From assembly GCA_022841545.1 (NCBI GenBank), contig JALHRF010000032.1, forward strand, positions 1-35,619: a stretch of 35,619 bases of DNA. Reading direction: 5' to 3'. This DNA comes from Bauldia sp. (lineage in GTDB: Bacteria > Pseudomonadota > Alphaproteobacteria > Rhizobiales > Kaistiaceae). The notes under the pieces were generated by a model that worked only from the letters and a program-made list of their open reading frames with translations, was not told where the DNA came from and ran no database searches. Made by a program: the position numbers and the translations under genes. This document shows positions 28,945 to 35,619 of this stretch, in pieces; within the stretch, counting starts at the first letter, position 1; each line of letters opens with the position of its first letter.

Positions 28945-30309
28945 TCACTTCAGCCTTGCGGCATGCGTCTCGAGCCACGTCTCGAGCCAGCCGGTATGGA
29001 ATGCGGCGGCGCCCACCGCCTCGTCGTCGGCGAGCGCCATGTGCAGCGGCCGCGTCGTCTTGACCCCGCCGACCTCGAGTTCGTGCAGCGCGCGCTTCAG
29101 CCGGGCGATGGCGTGGGCGCGATCCTCGCCCCAGACGATCAGCTTGCCGAGGAGCGAATCGTAGAACGGCGGGATCTGGTAGCCGGCATAGAGCATGGTG
29201 TCGAAGCGCACGCCCGGACCGCCGGGAATGCGGAGATCCCCGACCTTGCCGGGAAACGGCATGAACCCGTTCGAAGGGTCTTCGGCGTTGATCCGCACTT
29301 CGATGGCGTGGCCGCCGAGGGTTATGTCCTCCTGGCGGTAGCGGAGCGGCGTCCCACCGGCGATCAGCAGCATCTCGCGGACCAGGTCGACACCGGTCAC
29401 GAGTTCGGTCACCGGGTGCTCGACCTGGATGCGGGTGTTCATCTCGATGAAGTAGAAGTCGTGGCTCACGTCGTCGTAGAGGAACTCGAGAGTGCCGGCG
29501 CCGCGATAGTCGACGGCGCTGGCCAGCGCCACTGCGGCCGCGCAGAGCCGCTCGCGCGATTCGGGCGACAGCACCGGCGACGGCGCCTCCTCCCACACCT
29601 TCTGGCGGCGGCGCTGGAGCGAGCACTCGCGCTCGAAGAGATGGATGACGTCACGTCCGTCGCCGAGTACCTGGACCTCGATGTGGCGGGCGCGCTCGAT
29701 CAGCTTCTCGACATAGACGCCGCCGTCGCCGAAGGCGGCCTGCGCCTCGGCGCTCGCCACCGGCATCATCTGCGCGAACTCGGCCGCGTCCCTCGCGACC
29801 CGGATGCCGCGGCCGCCGCCGCCGGCCGCCGCCTTGATCATCACCGGAAATCCGGTGTGCTCGACGATCGCCCGCGCTGCCTCGAAATCGTCGATCCGCC
29901 CCTCGCTGCCGGGGATGGTCGGCACGCCGGCCCTGATCGCGGCGGCGCGGCCGGCGACCTTGTCGCCCATCAGCCGGATGGTGTCGCCGCGCGGGCCGAC
30001 GAAGGTCAGGCCGGCATTCTCGACCGCATCGGCGAAGGCCGGATTCTCGGCGAGGAAGCCGTAGCCGGGGTGCACCGCATCGACGCCGGCGGTCCGCGCC
30101 GCCGCCACGACAGCACCGATATCGAGATAGGACTTCGCCGCCTGGGCCGGGCCGATTTCGATCGCCTCGTCGGCGAGGCGCACGGCCAGGGAATCGGCAT
30201 CCGCCGTGCTGTGCGCTTGGACGGTGTGGATGCCGAGCTCCCGCGCCGCGCGGACGATCCTGACGGCGATCTCTCCGCGATTGGCGACTAGGAGGGAACG
30301 GATGGGCAT
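28945..30309 (-). CDS. Biotin carboxylase subunit (AccC-like)
   Basis: The 454-residue ATP-grasp enzyme carboxylates the biotin of the carrier protein using bicarbonate and ATP. It starts MPIRSLLVANRGEIAVRIVR. Later landmarks are HPGYGFLAENPAFADAVE (about residue 78), the ATP-binding glycine loop AAAGGGGRGIR (about 165-175), HIEVQVLGDG, ECSLQRRRQKVWEEAPSP and the catalytic EMNTRIQVEHPVTELVTG (about 288-305). It is full length. Because it is placed with PxpB, PxpC and a minimal carrier and has no AccA/AccD partner, it probably serves the operon's own carboxylase rather than fatty acid synthesis. An insertion of palindromic repeats separates it from the carrier gene by 232 bases. Confidence 0.9.
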   Translation of the reverse strand: MPIRSLLVANRGEIAVRIVRAARELGIHTVQAHSTADADSLAVRLADEAIEIGPAQAAKSYLDIGAVVAAARTAGVDAVHPGYGFLAENPAFADAVENAGLTFVGPRGDTIRLMGDKVAGRAAAIRAGVPTIPGSEGRIDDFEAARAIVEHTGFPVMIKAAAGGGGRGIRVARDAAEFAQMMPVASAEAQAAFGDGGVYVEKLIERARHIEVQVLGDGRDVIHLFERECSLQRRRQKVWEEAPSPVLSPESRERLCAAAVALASAVDYRGAGTLEFLYDDVSHDFYFIEMNTRIQVEHPVTELVTGVDLVREMLLIAGGTPLRYRQEDITLGGHAIEVRINAEDPSNGFMPFPGKVGDLRIPGGPGVRFDTMLYAGYQIPPFYDSLLGKLIVWGEDRAHAIARLKRALHELEVGGVKTTRPLHMALADDEAVGAAAFHTGWLETWLETHAARLK

Positions 30310-30353
30310 GGCTAGACACACCTCCGTTCGCGGGCATGCTGCGTGAACGTGGG

Positions 30354-30513
30354 TGCGTCCTTCGAGGCTCGCCGCAGGCGCGGCGAGCACCTCAGGATGA
30401 GGGATGGGGTTTGGCTCCGGCGATGGCGGATGCGCGGGTTGCCGCGACGGAGGACACCAACCTCCTCATCCTGAGGTGCTCGGTCGCAAGGCGACCGAGC
30501 CTCGAAGGACGCA
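30354..30513. repeat. Pair of inverted REP-like palindromes inside the operon
   Basis: The left arm (30354-30402) and right arm (30464-30513) are inverted copies of one ~50-bp element. Shared outer parts are CGTCCTTCGAGGCTCG and CTCATCCTGAGGTGCTCG. Each arm is itself a hairpin: in the left arm GCTCGCCGC (30367-30375) pairs with GCGGCGAGC (30380-30388), while the right arm has GCTCGGTCGC pairing with GCGACCGAGC. The stem cores differ between arms but stay complementary. Elements of this outline are very common between genes in Rhizobiales. The pair lies between the carrier and biotin carboxylase genes, where it may stabilise or attenuate the transcript. Confidence 0.8.
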
Positions 30514-30541
30514 ATGACGCTTCGCCAGTTCCCCGACAACA

Positions 30542-30784
30542 TCACACCTCGATTTCGACCAGCGGCTGGCCGGCCTGGACGGCATCCTCGTTCTCGGCGA
30601 GGTAGCGCACGATCTTTCCGGCGACCTCCGCCTTCACCTCGTAGAAGGTCTTCATCACCTCGACGAGGCCGAGGGCATCGCCGACCGCGACTGCGTCGCC
30701 CGCTTCCTTGTAGAACGGCTTGTCCGGCGCCGGACGGCGGTAGAAGGTGCCGGGCAGCGGGGATGGAACTTCCGTGATCGCCAT
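30542..30784 (-). CDS. Minimal biotin carboxyl carrier protein
   Basis: At 80 residues this is only the biotinyl domain, without the N-terminal linker of fatty-acid AccB. It reads MAITEVPSPLPGTFYRRPAP, then the biotin-attachment motif EVMKTF with the target Lys45, and ends GQPLVEIEV. The lysine would be biotinylated by BirA and carry carboxyl groups from the biotin carboxylase to the PxpB/PxpC carboxyltransferase. EVMKTF with the nearby VKAEVAGKI is typical of carriers that accompany PxpBC-type clusters. It follows pxpA by 30 bases and precedes the palindromic repeat pair. A lipoyl domain is unlikely because the Met before the Lys is the biotin signature. Confidence 0.9.
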   Translation of the reverse strand: MAITEVPSPLPGTFYRRPAPDKPFYKEAGDAVAVGDALGLVEVMKTFYEVKAEVAGKIVRYLAENEDAVQAGQPLVEIEV

Positions 30785-30814
30785 TGTCGCCTCGTGTTTT
30801 TCCCGAAATGGTGC

Positions 30815-31543
30815 TCAGGCCGCTTCGAGCCAGGGTCTTACCGCATCGCGGACGGCGACCGCGACCTCGACGGCGTTCGGCGTGTCGGAGTGGACGCAGA
30901 TCGCGTCGGCGCGGACCGCCACGTCGTTGCCGTCGACCGACCGCGTCTTGCCTTCGCGGACCGCGCGGACCGAACGCTCCGCGGCGTCGACCGGATCGAT
31001 CGCCTCGTGCTCGCGCGTGATGATCAGCCCGCCGTCGCCGCGATAGGCGAGGTCGCAGTAATACTCGGCGACGAAGCCGTGGCCGCGGCCGGTATAGACC
31101 GACTCGTGGAAGGTGCCGGCCATGCCGAAGAGAGGCACGCCGTAGACGTCGGCGGCGTCGGCCACGGCGTGGGCAACCTCCTCGTTCCGCGCCGCCATGC
31201 CGTAGAGCGCGCCATGCGGCTTGATGTGGTTGAGGGGCATGCCCTCGGCGTCGAGGAAGGCCTTCAGCGCGCCGACCTGGTAGAGGATGCAATTGGCGAG
31301 TTCCTCGCGCGGCATCTTCATTTCGCGGCGGCCGAACCCCTGGAGGTCGGGCAGCGAGGGGTGCGCGCCGACCTTGACCCCGTGCGTCTTCGCGAGCCGC
31401 ACCGTGTCGCGCATGTGATTGAAGTCGGAGGCGTGGAACCCGCAGGCAACATTGGCGGCGGAGATCAGCGGCATCAGCGCCCGGTCGTCGCCGATGCGGT
31501 AGAGCCCGAAGCTCTCCCCCATGTCGCAATTGATGATGGTCAT
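30815..31543 (-). CDS. pxpA: PxpA (LamB/YcsF family) hydrolase
   Basis: The 242-residue protein starts at MTIINCDMGESFG with GGGAGGC upstream. Conserved LamB/YcsF motifs, which line the metal/substrate pocket of the sugar-hydrolase-like barrel, are present: INCDMGESFG (3-12), ANVACGFHASD (about 29-39), GAHPSLPD (about 57-64) and IKPHGALYG (about 106-114). PxpA cleaves the activated ring in bacterial 5-oxoprolinase (PxpABC). Here it is the first catabolic gene after the transporter and would open the carboxylated or phosphorylated ring supplied by PxpBC. The actual substrate is not evident from the sequence. Confidence 0.9.
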   Translation of the reverse strand: MTIINCDMGESFGLYRIGDDRALMPLISAANVACGFHASDFNHMRDTVRLAKTHGVKVGAHPSLPDLQGFGRREMKMPREELANCILYQVGALKAFLDAEGMPLNHIKPHGALYGMAARNEEVAHAVADAADVYGVPLFGMAGTFHESVYTGRGHGFVAEYYCDLAYRGDGGLIITREHEAIDPVDAAERSVRAVREGKTRSVDGNDVAVRADAICVHSDTPNAVEVAVAVRDAVRPWLEAA

Positions 31544-31577
31544 GCCGCCTCCCTGTCGTCTTCTGTCTGGCCGCGCC

Positions 31578-32606
31578 TCAGTCCCGCGCGCCGGCGATGT
31601 AGCGGAGCCGCAACTGGTCGGCGATGACCGCCAGGATGAGGAGCGCACCGAGCACCACGATCTGCAGATACGACTCGATACGCGCCAGGTTCATGCCGTT
31701 CTGGACCAGCACGATGAACAGCGCCCCGAGCGCGACGTTCTCGACCCGCCCGACCCCGCCGCGAAGCGAGACGCCGGCGATGACGCAGGCGGCGATCGAT
31801 TCGAGCGGCATCGACGCGCCGGTATTGGCCTCGCCGGTGTCGAGCCGCGCGGTGAGCAGCATGCCGGCGATGCCGGCGAGCAGCGCGCAGAGCACATAGG
31901 TGATGAACAGCGTGAAGCGGGTGTTGATGCCCGACAGCTTCGCCGCCTTCACGTTGCCGCCGACGGCGTAGAAGTAGCGGCCCTGCCGGGTCCGGTTGAC
32001 GAACAGCCAGGTGATGACGACGAGGATCGCCGCGGCGTAGATCGGGACCGGGATGCCGAGGATCTGGCCGAAGCCGAAGAACTCGCCGAACTCGACCGGC
32101 ATGCCGTACACCGGCACGCCGCCGGTGAGGAATAGCGCGATGCCGAACCCGACCGAGGACATGCCGAGGGTCATGATGAAGGGCGAGACGCCGAACACGG
32201 CGACGCCGATGCCGTTGCATACGCCGACCAGCACGCCGGCGCCGATGCCGGCCAGCACGCCGACCGTGATCGCGAGGGCGACGGCGTCGGGCGCACCGGC
32301 ATAGATGCCGGCCATTACCGAAGCGCCGACCACCGAGGTGATGGCGAGGATCGTGCCGACCGAAAGGTCGAAGCCGCCGGTGAGCAATGCGAACATCTGC
32401 CCGAGCGAGACGATCATCAGGTAGACCGACTGCCGGACGACGTTGGTGAGGTTGCGAGTCGAAAGGAAATTGTCGGACAGGAGCGTGAAGACGACGACTG
32501 CGACCACGAGCAGGAACGGCAGCACGCCGAGGCGCAGGAACACCGCCTTCAGCCAGTAGAGGAGGTCGCGCTTCGGGGCCGCGGCCTGGGTGTCCTCTGT
32601 GGCCAT
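31578..32606 (-). CDS. Sugar-type ABC importer permease (RbsC-like)
   Basis: The 342-residue membrane protein starts at ATG 32604-32606, which overlaps the ATPase stop by one base (TGATG); a GTG one codon upstream is an alternative. About eight to ten hydrophobic segments are visible. Family landmarks are LSTRNLTNVVRQSVYLMIVSLGQMFALLTGGFDLSVG (about residues 50-87; the LTGGFDLSVG is typical of branched-chain and ribose permeases), TRQGRYFYAVGGNVKAAKLSGIN and the late GVSLRGGVGRVENVALGALFIV. It forms the homodimeric channel with the double ATPase upstream. Confidence 0.93.
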   Translation of the reverse strand: MATEDTQAAAPKRDLLYWLKAVFLRLGVLPFLLVVAVVVFTLLSDNFLSTRNLTNVVRQSVYLMIVSLGQMFALLTGGFDLSVGTILAITSVVGASVMAGIYAGAPDAVALAITVGVLAGIGAGVLVGVCNGIGVAVFGVSPFIMTLGMSSVGFGIALFLTGGVPVYGMPVEFGEFFGFGQILGIPVPIYAAAILVVITWLFVNRTRQGRYFYAVGGNVKAAKLSGINTRFTLFITYVLCALLAGIAGMLLTARLDTGEANTGASMPLESIAACVIAGVSLRGGVGRVENVALGALFIVLVQNGMNLARIESYLQIVVLGALLILAVIADQLRLRYIAGARD

Positions 32607-34150
32607 CACGCCGCCTCCCGTTCGAAGAAATGGCGAAGGAGGTTCGCCTCGTTGATCGCATCCCCCTCGAGCTCGGCCTGGACCCGCCCGCGGTAGAACA
32701 CGTAGACGCGGCGGGTGAGGTGGAGGATCTCGGGCAGGTCGGACGAGACGAGCACCACCGCCGCGCCGGCCTCGCAGAGGTCGCGGATGAAGGCGTAGAT
32801 CGCCGCCCGCGTGCCGACATCGACGCCGACGGTCGGTTCATCGAAGATGAAGACGTCGACCGGCCGCGTCAGGCAGCGGGCGAGCAGCACCTTCTGCTGA
32901 TTGCCGCCGGAGAAGAAGTCGACGGCGCGCTCGATGCGGCGCGGCTGGAGGTTCATGCGGTCGGCAAGTTCGGCCGTCTTCCGCGCCTCGCCGGCGCGGT
33001 CGAGGAAGAAGCCGCGCGAGAAGGGTGGCTGGTCGAGCGAGGGCAGCGCGATGTTCTCGCGGCAGGAGCGCATCATCACCAGACCTTCCTCGCGGCGGTC
33101 GGGCGGGATGTAGAACAGGCCGCGGGCGAGAAGGTGGTGGGTCGACTTGGCCGTCACGTCCTCGCCCTTGAGGATGACGCGGCCCGAGACGATAGGGTCG
33201 ATGCCGAAGGCGGCGCGCATCACCTCGGACTTGCCCGAGCCGACGAGGCCGGCGAGCCCGACGATCTCGCCGGCCGAGACGGAGAGGGAGACGTCGGCGA
33301 CGGTGCGCTTCGGGGTGGTGAGATGCTCGATGCGGAGGCGCTCCTCGCCGGGGGCGAAGCGGATCTTCGGAAAAAGCTCCGAGATCACGCGCCCGGTCAT
33401 CAGCCGCACCAGTTCGTCGTCCTCCGCGGTCTTCGCGTCGAGCGTGGCGACATAGCGCCCGTCGCGGAGCACGGTGATGCGGTCGCCGATGCGACGGATC
33501 TCCTGCATGCGGTGGGTGATGTAGATGATGCCGACGCCCTCGGCCTTGATCTGGTCGATGAGGGCGAAGAGCTGCTCGGTTTCGCGGTCGGTCAGCGACG
33601 CGGTCGGCTCGTCGAGGATCAGCACGGAGAGATCGGAGCGGAAGGCCTTGGCGATCTCCACCATCTGCTGCTCGGCCCGGGTCAACTGCCCGACGCGGGC
33701 TTCCGGCCGGAGCGGGAAGCCGAGACGGGCTATGATCTCCCGGGCGCGGACGCGGATGGCGCGTTTATCGAGCACGCCGCCCCGCAGGATCTCGGCGCCG
33801 AGGAAGAGGTTGTCCTCAACGCTCATCTGCGGCACCAGCGAGAATTCCTGGAAGACCGCCGAAATGCCGAGGGAACGGGCCTGGTGGACCGATTCGATGA
33901 CGATCGGCTTTCCCCGGAACAGCACAGCGCCCGCCGTCGGCCTCTGCACACCGGCAAGGATCGAGATCAGCGTCGACTTGCCGGCGCCGTTCTCGCCAAA
34001 GAGAACATGCACTTCGCCTGGCCGAAGCGTGAAGTCGACACAGTCGAGCGCGAGGACGCCGGGATACTGCTTGCTGATCCCAAGCGTCTCGATGAGGAGG
34101 GCGGCCCCGCTCGGGGAGCCGCCCATAGTGGTTGCGTCCGCTTCGGTCAT
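32606..34150 (-). CDS. Double ATPase of a sugar-type ABC importer (RbsA-like)
   Basis: The 514-residue protein contains two ABC domains as in RbsA, MglA and XylG. Domain 1 has FGENGAGKSTL near residue 51, an atypical signature GQLTRAEQQMVEIAKAF, and Walker B LILDEPTASL. Domain 2 has the degenerate Walker A GLVGSGKSE, FSGGNQQKVLLARCL and VFIFDEPTVGVDVGTR, the usual asymmetric pattern of this group. GGNQQKV is diagnostic of monosaccharide-type ATPases. The start follows the binding-protein gene by 34 bases. Transported solutes of this class include sugars but also autoinducer-2, purines and other small molecules. Confidence 0.93.
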   Translation of the reverse strand: MTEADATTMGGSPSGAALLIETLGISKQYPGVLALDCVDFTLRPGEVHVLFGENGAGKSTLISILAGVQRPTAGAVLFRGKPIVIESVHQARSLGISAVFQEFSLVPQMSVEDNLFLGAEILRGGVLDKRAIRVRAREIIARLGFPLRPEARVGQLTRAEQQMVEIAKAFRSDLSVLILDEPTASLTDRETEQLFALIDQIKAEGVGIIYITHRMQEIRRIGDRITVLRDGRYVATLDAKTAEDDELVRLMTGRVISELFPKIRFAPGEERLRIEHLTTPKRTVADVSLSVSAGEIVGLAGLVGSGKSEVMRAAFGIDPIVSGRVILKGEDVTAKSTHHLLARGLFYIPPDRREEGLVMMRSCRENIALPSLDQPPFSRGFFLDRAGEARKTAELADRMNLQPRRIERAVDFFSGGNQQKVLLARCLTRPVDVFIFDEPTVGVDVGTRAAIYAFIRDLCEAGAAVVLVSSDLPEILHLTRRVYVFYRGRVQAELEGDAINEANLLRHFFEREAA

Positions 34151-34184
34151 GCCGGTCGCCCCGGAACCGTTCGCGGAGGTCCCG

Positions 34185-35255
34185 CTACTCGACCCGGAAG
34201 ATCGGCGCGAAGCCGTCCGGCGCGAGCGTCGACGTGGCGTCGAAGGTCGCGATATCGTCCTTGGTCACGACCGTGAGCGCCGGGCCGACATGCTTGAAGT
34301 AGTCCTGGCCCTCGAGGATGCGAACCGCCTGGTCCATGGCGATACGGCCCTGGATCACCGTCGAGTCGGTCGGCGCGGCAAGGATCTGGCCGCGGCGAAG
34401 GCCCTGGTCGACGCCGGGGGTGAAGTAATAGGACAGGATCTTGACCTGGTCGGTGACGCCGCGGTCGCGGAGGATCGGGATCGCCGCCTCGGCGGTCACC
34501 GCTGTGCCGACGACATAGTTCACGTCGGGATGGGCCTCGAGCGTGTCCTCGACGAGCGCCGCCTGGACCTCCTTGCCGGTGTCGCCGTACTTCGTCTCGA
34601 CCACCTCGACCGCGCTGCCCTTGACGGCCTCGAGGAAGCCGGTATTGCCGGCCTCGACCCAGCCGGCACCGGCCGGTCCGGGGAACCAGGCGACCTTGAC
34701 CGGATCGGAGCCGGCCGGATGCAGCTTGGCGAGATACTCGCCGGCCTTGGCGCCCATCTCGCCGAACGAGACCAGCGACTTCGCCGACAGTTCCGGCGAG
34801 GAGATGCCGTTGATGACGTCGATGACCGGGATGTTCTTCTTGCGGATGTCGGCGACGAGGTTGTTGAGGCCGTCATAGGAGATGGCGCCGATGATCACGG
34901 CGTCGGCGCCGGCCGCGACGCAGTCCTCGATCTGCGAGACCTGCTTCTGGAGCTGGTCGTAGCCGCCGGCCTCGACGAGCTGCATCTTGACGCCCAGGCG
35001 CTTCGCCTCGTCGGCGACGCCGTAATCGACGGCGAGCCAGTAGGCGTCCTTCATGTGCGGGAAGGACACGCAGATCTCCCAGGGCTTCGACGCCTTGGCG
35101 AGCGGGGCGTAGTCAACCGTCGTCCGCGGGCTCGCCATGTCGAAGGGCGGATCCCAGACCTCGACCGAAATCGGGAACCAGTCCGCCGCGGAGGCCGACC
35201 CGGCGGCTCCCATGAGCAGCGCCGCCATCGCGGCGCCGGTGATGAAGCGATTCAT
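34185..35255 (-). CDS. TorT-like periplasmic binding protein of the ABC importer
   Basis: The 356-residue product has a signal peptide (MNRFITGAAMAALLMGAAGSASA), with GAGGGAG before the ATG. It belongs to the periplasmic binding protein fold I group, and its wording (PWEICVSFPHMKDAYWLAVDYG, then EAKRLGVKMQLVEAGGYDQLQKQ and ADAVIIGAISYDGLNN) follows TorT, the periplasmic sensor partner of TorS in trimethylamine N-oxide signalling. Here it stands at the head of an RbsA/RbsC-type importer operon with no histidine kinase, so it is more likely a transport receptor. Its ligand may be a small amine, amide or ring compound, which fits the catabolic genes downstream, but this is inference. Confidence 0.88.
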   Translation of the reverse strand: MNRFITGAAMAALLMGAAGSASAADWFPISVEVWDPPFDMASPRTTVDYAPLAKASKPWEICVSFPHMKDAYWLAVDYGVADEAKRLGVKMQLVEAGGYDQLQKQVSQIEDCVAAGADAVIIGAISYDGLNNLVADIRKKNIPVIDVINGISSPELSAKSLVSFGEMGAKAGEYLAKLHPAGSDPVKVAWFPGPAGAGWVEAGNTGFLEAVKGSAVEVVETKYGDTGKEVQAALVEDTLEAHPDVNYVVGTAVTAEAAIPILRDRGVTDQVKILSYYFTPGVDQGLRRGQILAAPTDSTVIQGRIAMDQAVRILEGQDYFKHVGPALTVVTKDDIATFDATSTLAPDGFAPIFRVE

Positions 35256-35347
35256 TGATTTCTCCCTCGTCGTGCACCCCGATCGCCCGGCGCGTCGCGC
35301 GCCCGCGAGCGGTCAGGCCATATCTTTGCGCGGCGTCGGGATATTGT

Positions 35348-35361
35348 GAAATACGAATTTC
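35348..35361. promoter_or_regulatory. Second inverted repeat in the LysR/TorT intergenic region
   Basis: GAAAT (35348-35352) and ATTTC (35357-35361) are inverted with a 4-base spacer, ten bases from the stronger LysR-type site. Tandem sites of this kind match the recognition/activation pair used by LysR proteins, but the arms are short. Confidence 0.35.
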
Positions 35362-35370
35362 GATGCAGCA

Positions 35371-35389
35371 ATATCAGGAAAACTGATAT
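35371..35389. promoter_or_regulatory. Candidate LysR operator
   Basis: ATATCAG-N5-CTGATAT is a perfect inverted repeat containing the T-N11-A pattern of LysR-type sites. It lies 41 bases before the LysR start and 115 before the TorT-like gene start, between the two divergent genes, which is where such regulators bind. Confidence 0.65.
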
Positions 35390-35430
35390 GATGCGAAACG
35401 CTGCAAGCCACCTCCCGCGATGCCCATCAA

Positions 35431-35619
35431 ATGACCGTGTCGCTCCGTCACCTCCGCTATTTCGTCGCCGCCGCCGACACCGGGCAGGTGTCCCGCGCCG
35501 CGGTCGAACTCAACGTGTCGCAGTCGGCGGTGACGGGTGCGATCCGCCAGATCGAGGCCCGCATCGGGGCGCGCCTGTTCGACCGCCACGCCACCGGCGT
35601 GTCGCTGACGCTCGAAGGC
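35431..35619 (+). CDS. LysR-family regulator (partial, N-terminal 63 residues)
   Basis: Reading starts at MTVSLRHLRYFVAAADTGQVS and is cut by the window edge. The helix-turn-helix AAVELNVSQSAVTGAIRQIEARIGARLFDR, then GVSLT, is the classic LysR N-terminus. It is divergent from the TorT-like importer operon, so it is probably that operon's regulator and may autoregulate through the site at 35371-35389. Effector and the rest of the protein are outside the window. Confidence 0.9.
   Translation, partial: MTVSLRHLRYFVAAADTGQVSRAAVELNVSQSAVTGAIRQIEARIGARLFDRHATGVSLTLEG

Noticed and set aside
28945..30784. Acetyl-CoA carboxylase subunits for fatty acid synthesis
   Set aside because: The carrier lacks the usual N-terminal region and both genes are embedded in a PxpA/B/C operon, with no AccA/AccD.
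32630..35258. Long plus-strand frames across the RbsA-like and TorT-like genes
   Set aside because: Antisense shadows; the minus-strand genes have clear motifs, signal peptide and start sites.

Overview
The window is GC-rich DNA that most resembles an alphaproteobacterium, probably a member of the Hyphomicrobiales (Rhizobiales). Supporting signs are promoter sites of the GGAAC-N16/17-CGTT type used by the alphaproteobacterial general stress sigma factor EcfG, a palindromic Zur box (ATGTTATAACAT), an alpha-galactoside locus organised like melA-agp of Sinorhizobium, and a pair of hairpin-forming palindromes of a type abundant in rhizobial genomes. No rRNA, tRNA, CRISPR array, insertion sequence or phage gene was seen.

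Region 1 (1-5352) looks like a stress/housekeeping block. It has a partial diacylglycerol-kinase-like lipid kinase, a small unknown protein, a YflT-domain stress protein, an exported EF-hand protein, and a large-subunit catalase (katE) that is interrupted by one frameshift but otherwise keeps a coding C-terminal domain. EcfG-like promoters lie upstream of several of these genes.

Region 2 (5749-17447) is a carbohydrate locus. A divergent AraC-type regulator faces a long minus-strand operon: GH4 glycosidase, family-5 solute-binding protein, two permeases, one fused double ATPase, and a second GH4 enzyme that is clearly MelA. A flavin-dependent halogenase-like gene with the catalytic residues of tryptophan halogenases converges on the end of this operon.

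Region 3 (17586-22316) is a zinc island. A Zur repressor on the plus strand converges on a six-gene minus-strand operon with overlapping stop and start codons: a COG0523 GTPase, a second Fur/Zur paralogue, a 42-residue membrane protein, then znuC, znuB and znuA. A Zur box sits 26 bases upstream of the first start codon. Regions 22705-23889 and 24294-24665 hold an MFS transporter and a SnoaL-like protein.

Region 4 (24701-35619) is the most intriguing part. It is a nine-gene minus-strand operon with a divergent LysR regulator. In order of transcription it encodes a TorT-like binding protein, a double ATPase and a permease (a sugar-type ABC importer), PxpA (LamB/YcsF), a minimal biotin carrier protein, biotin carboxylase, PxpB (KipI), PxpC (KipA) and a lone xanthine-dehydrogenase-type molybdenum hydroxylase large subunit. 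The biotin carboxylase, carrier and KipI/KipA pieces together match the domains of urea carboxylase. I infer an import and degradation pathway for a lactam, amide or N-heterocycle, opened by carboxylation and hydrolysis. The substrate cannot be read from the sequence.
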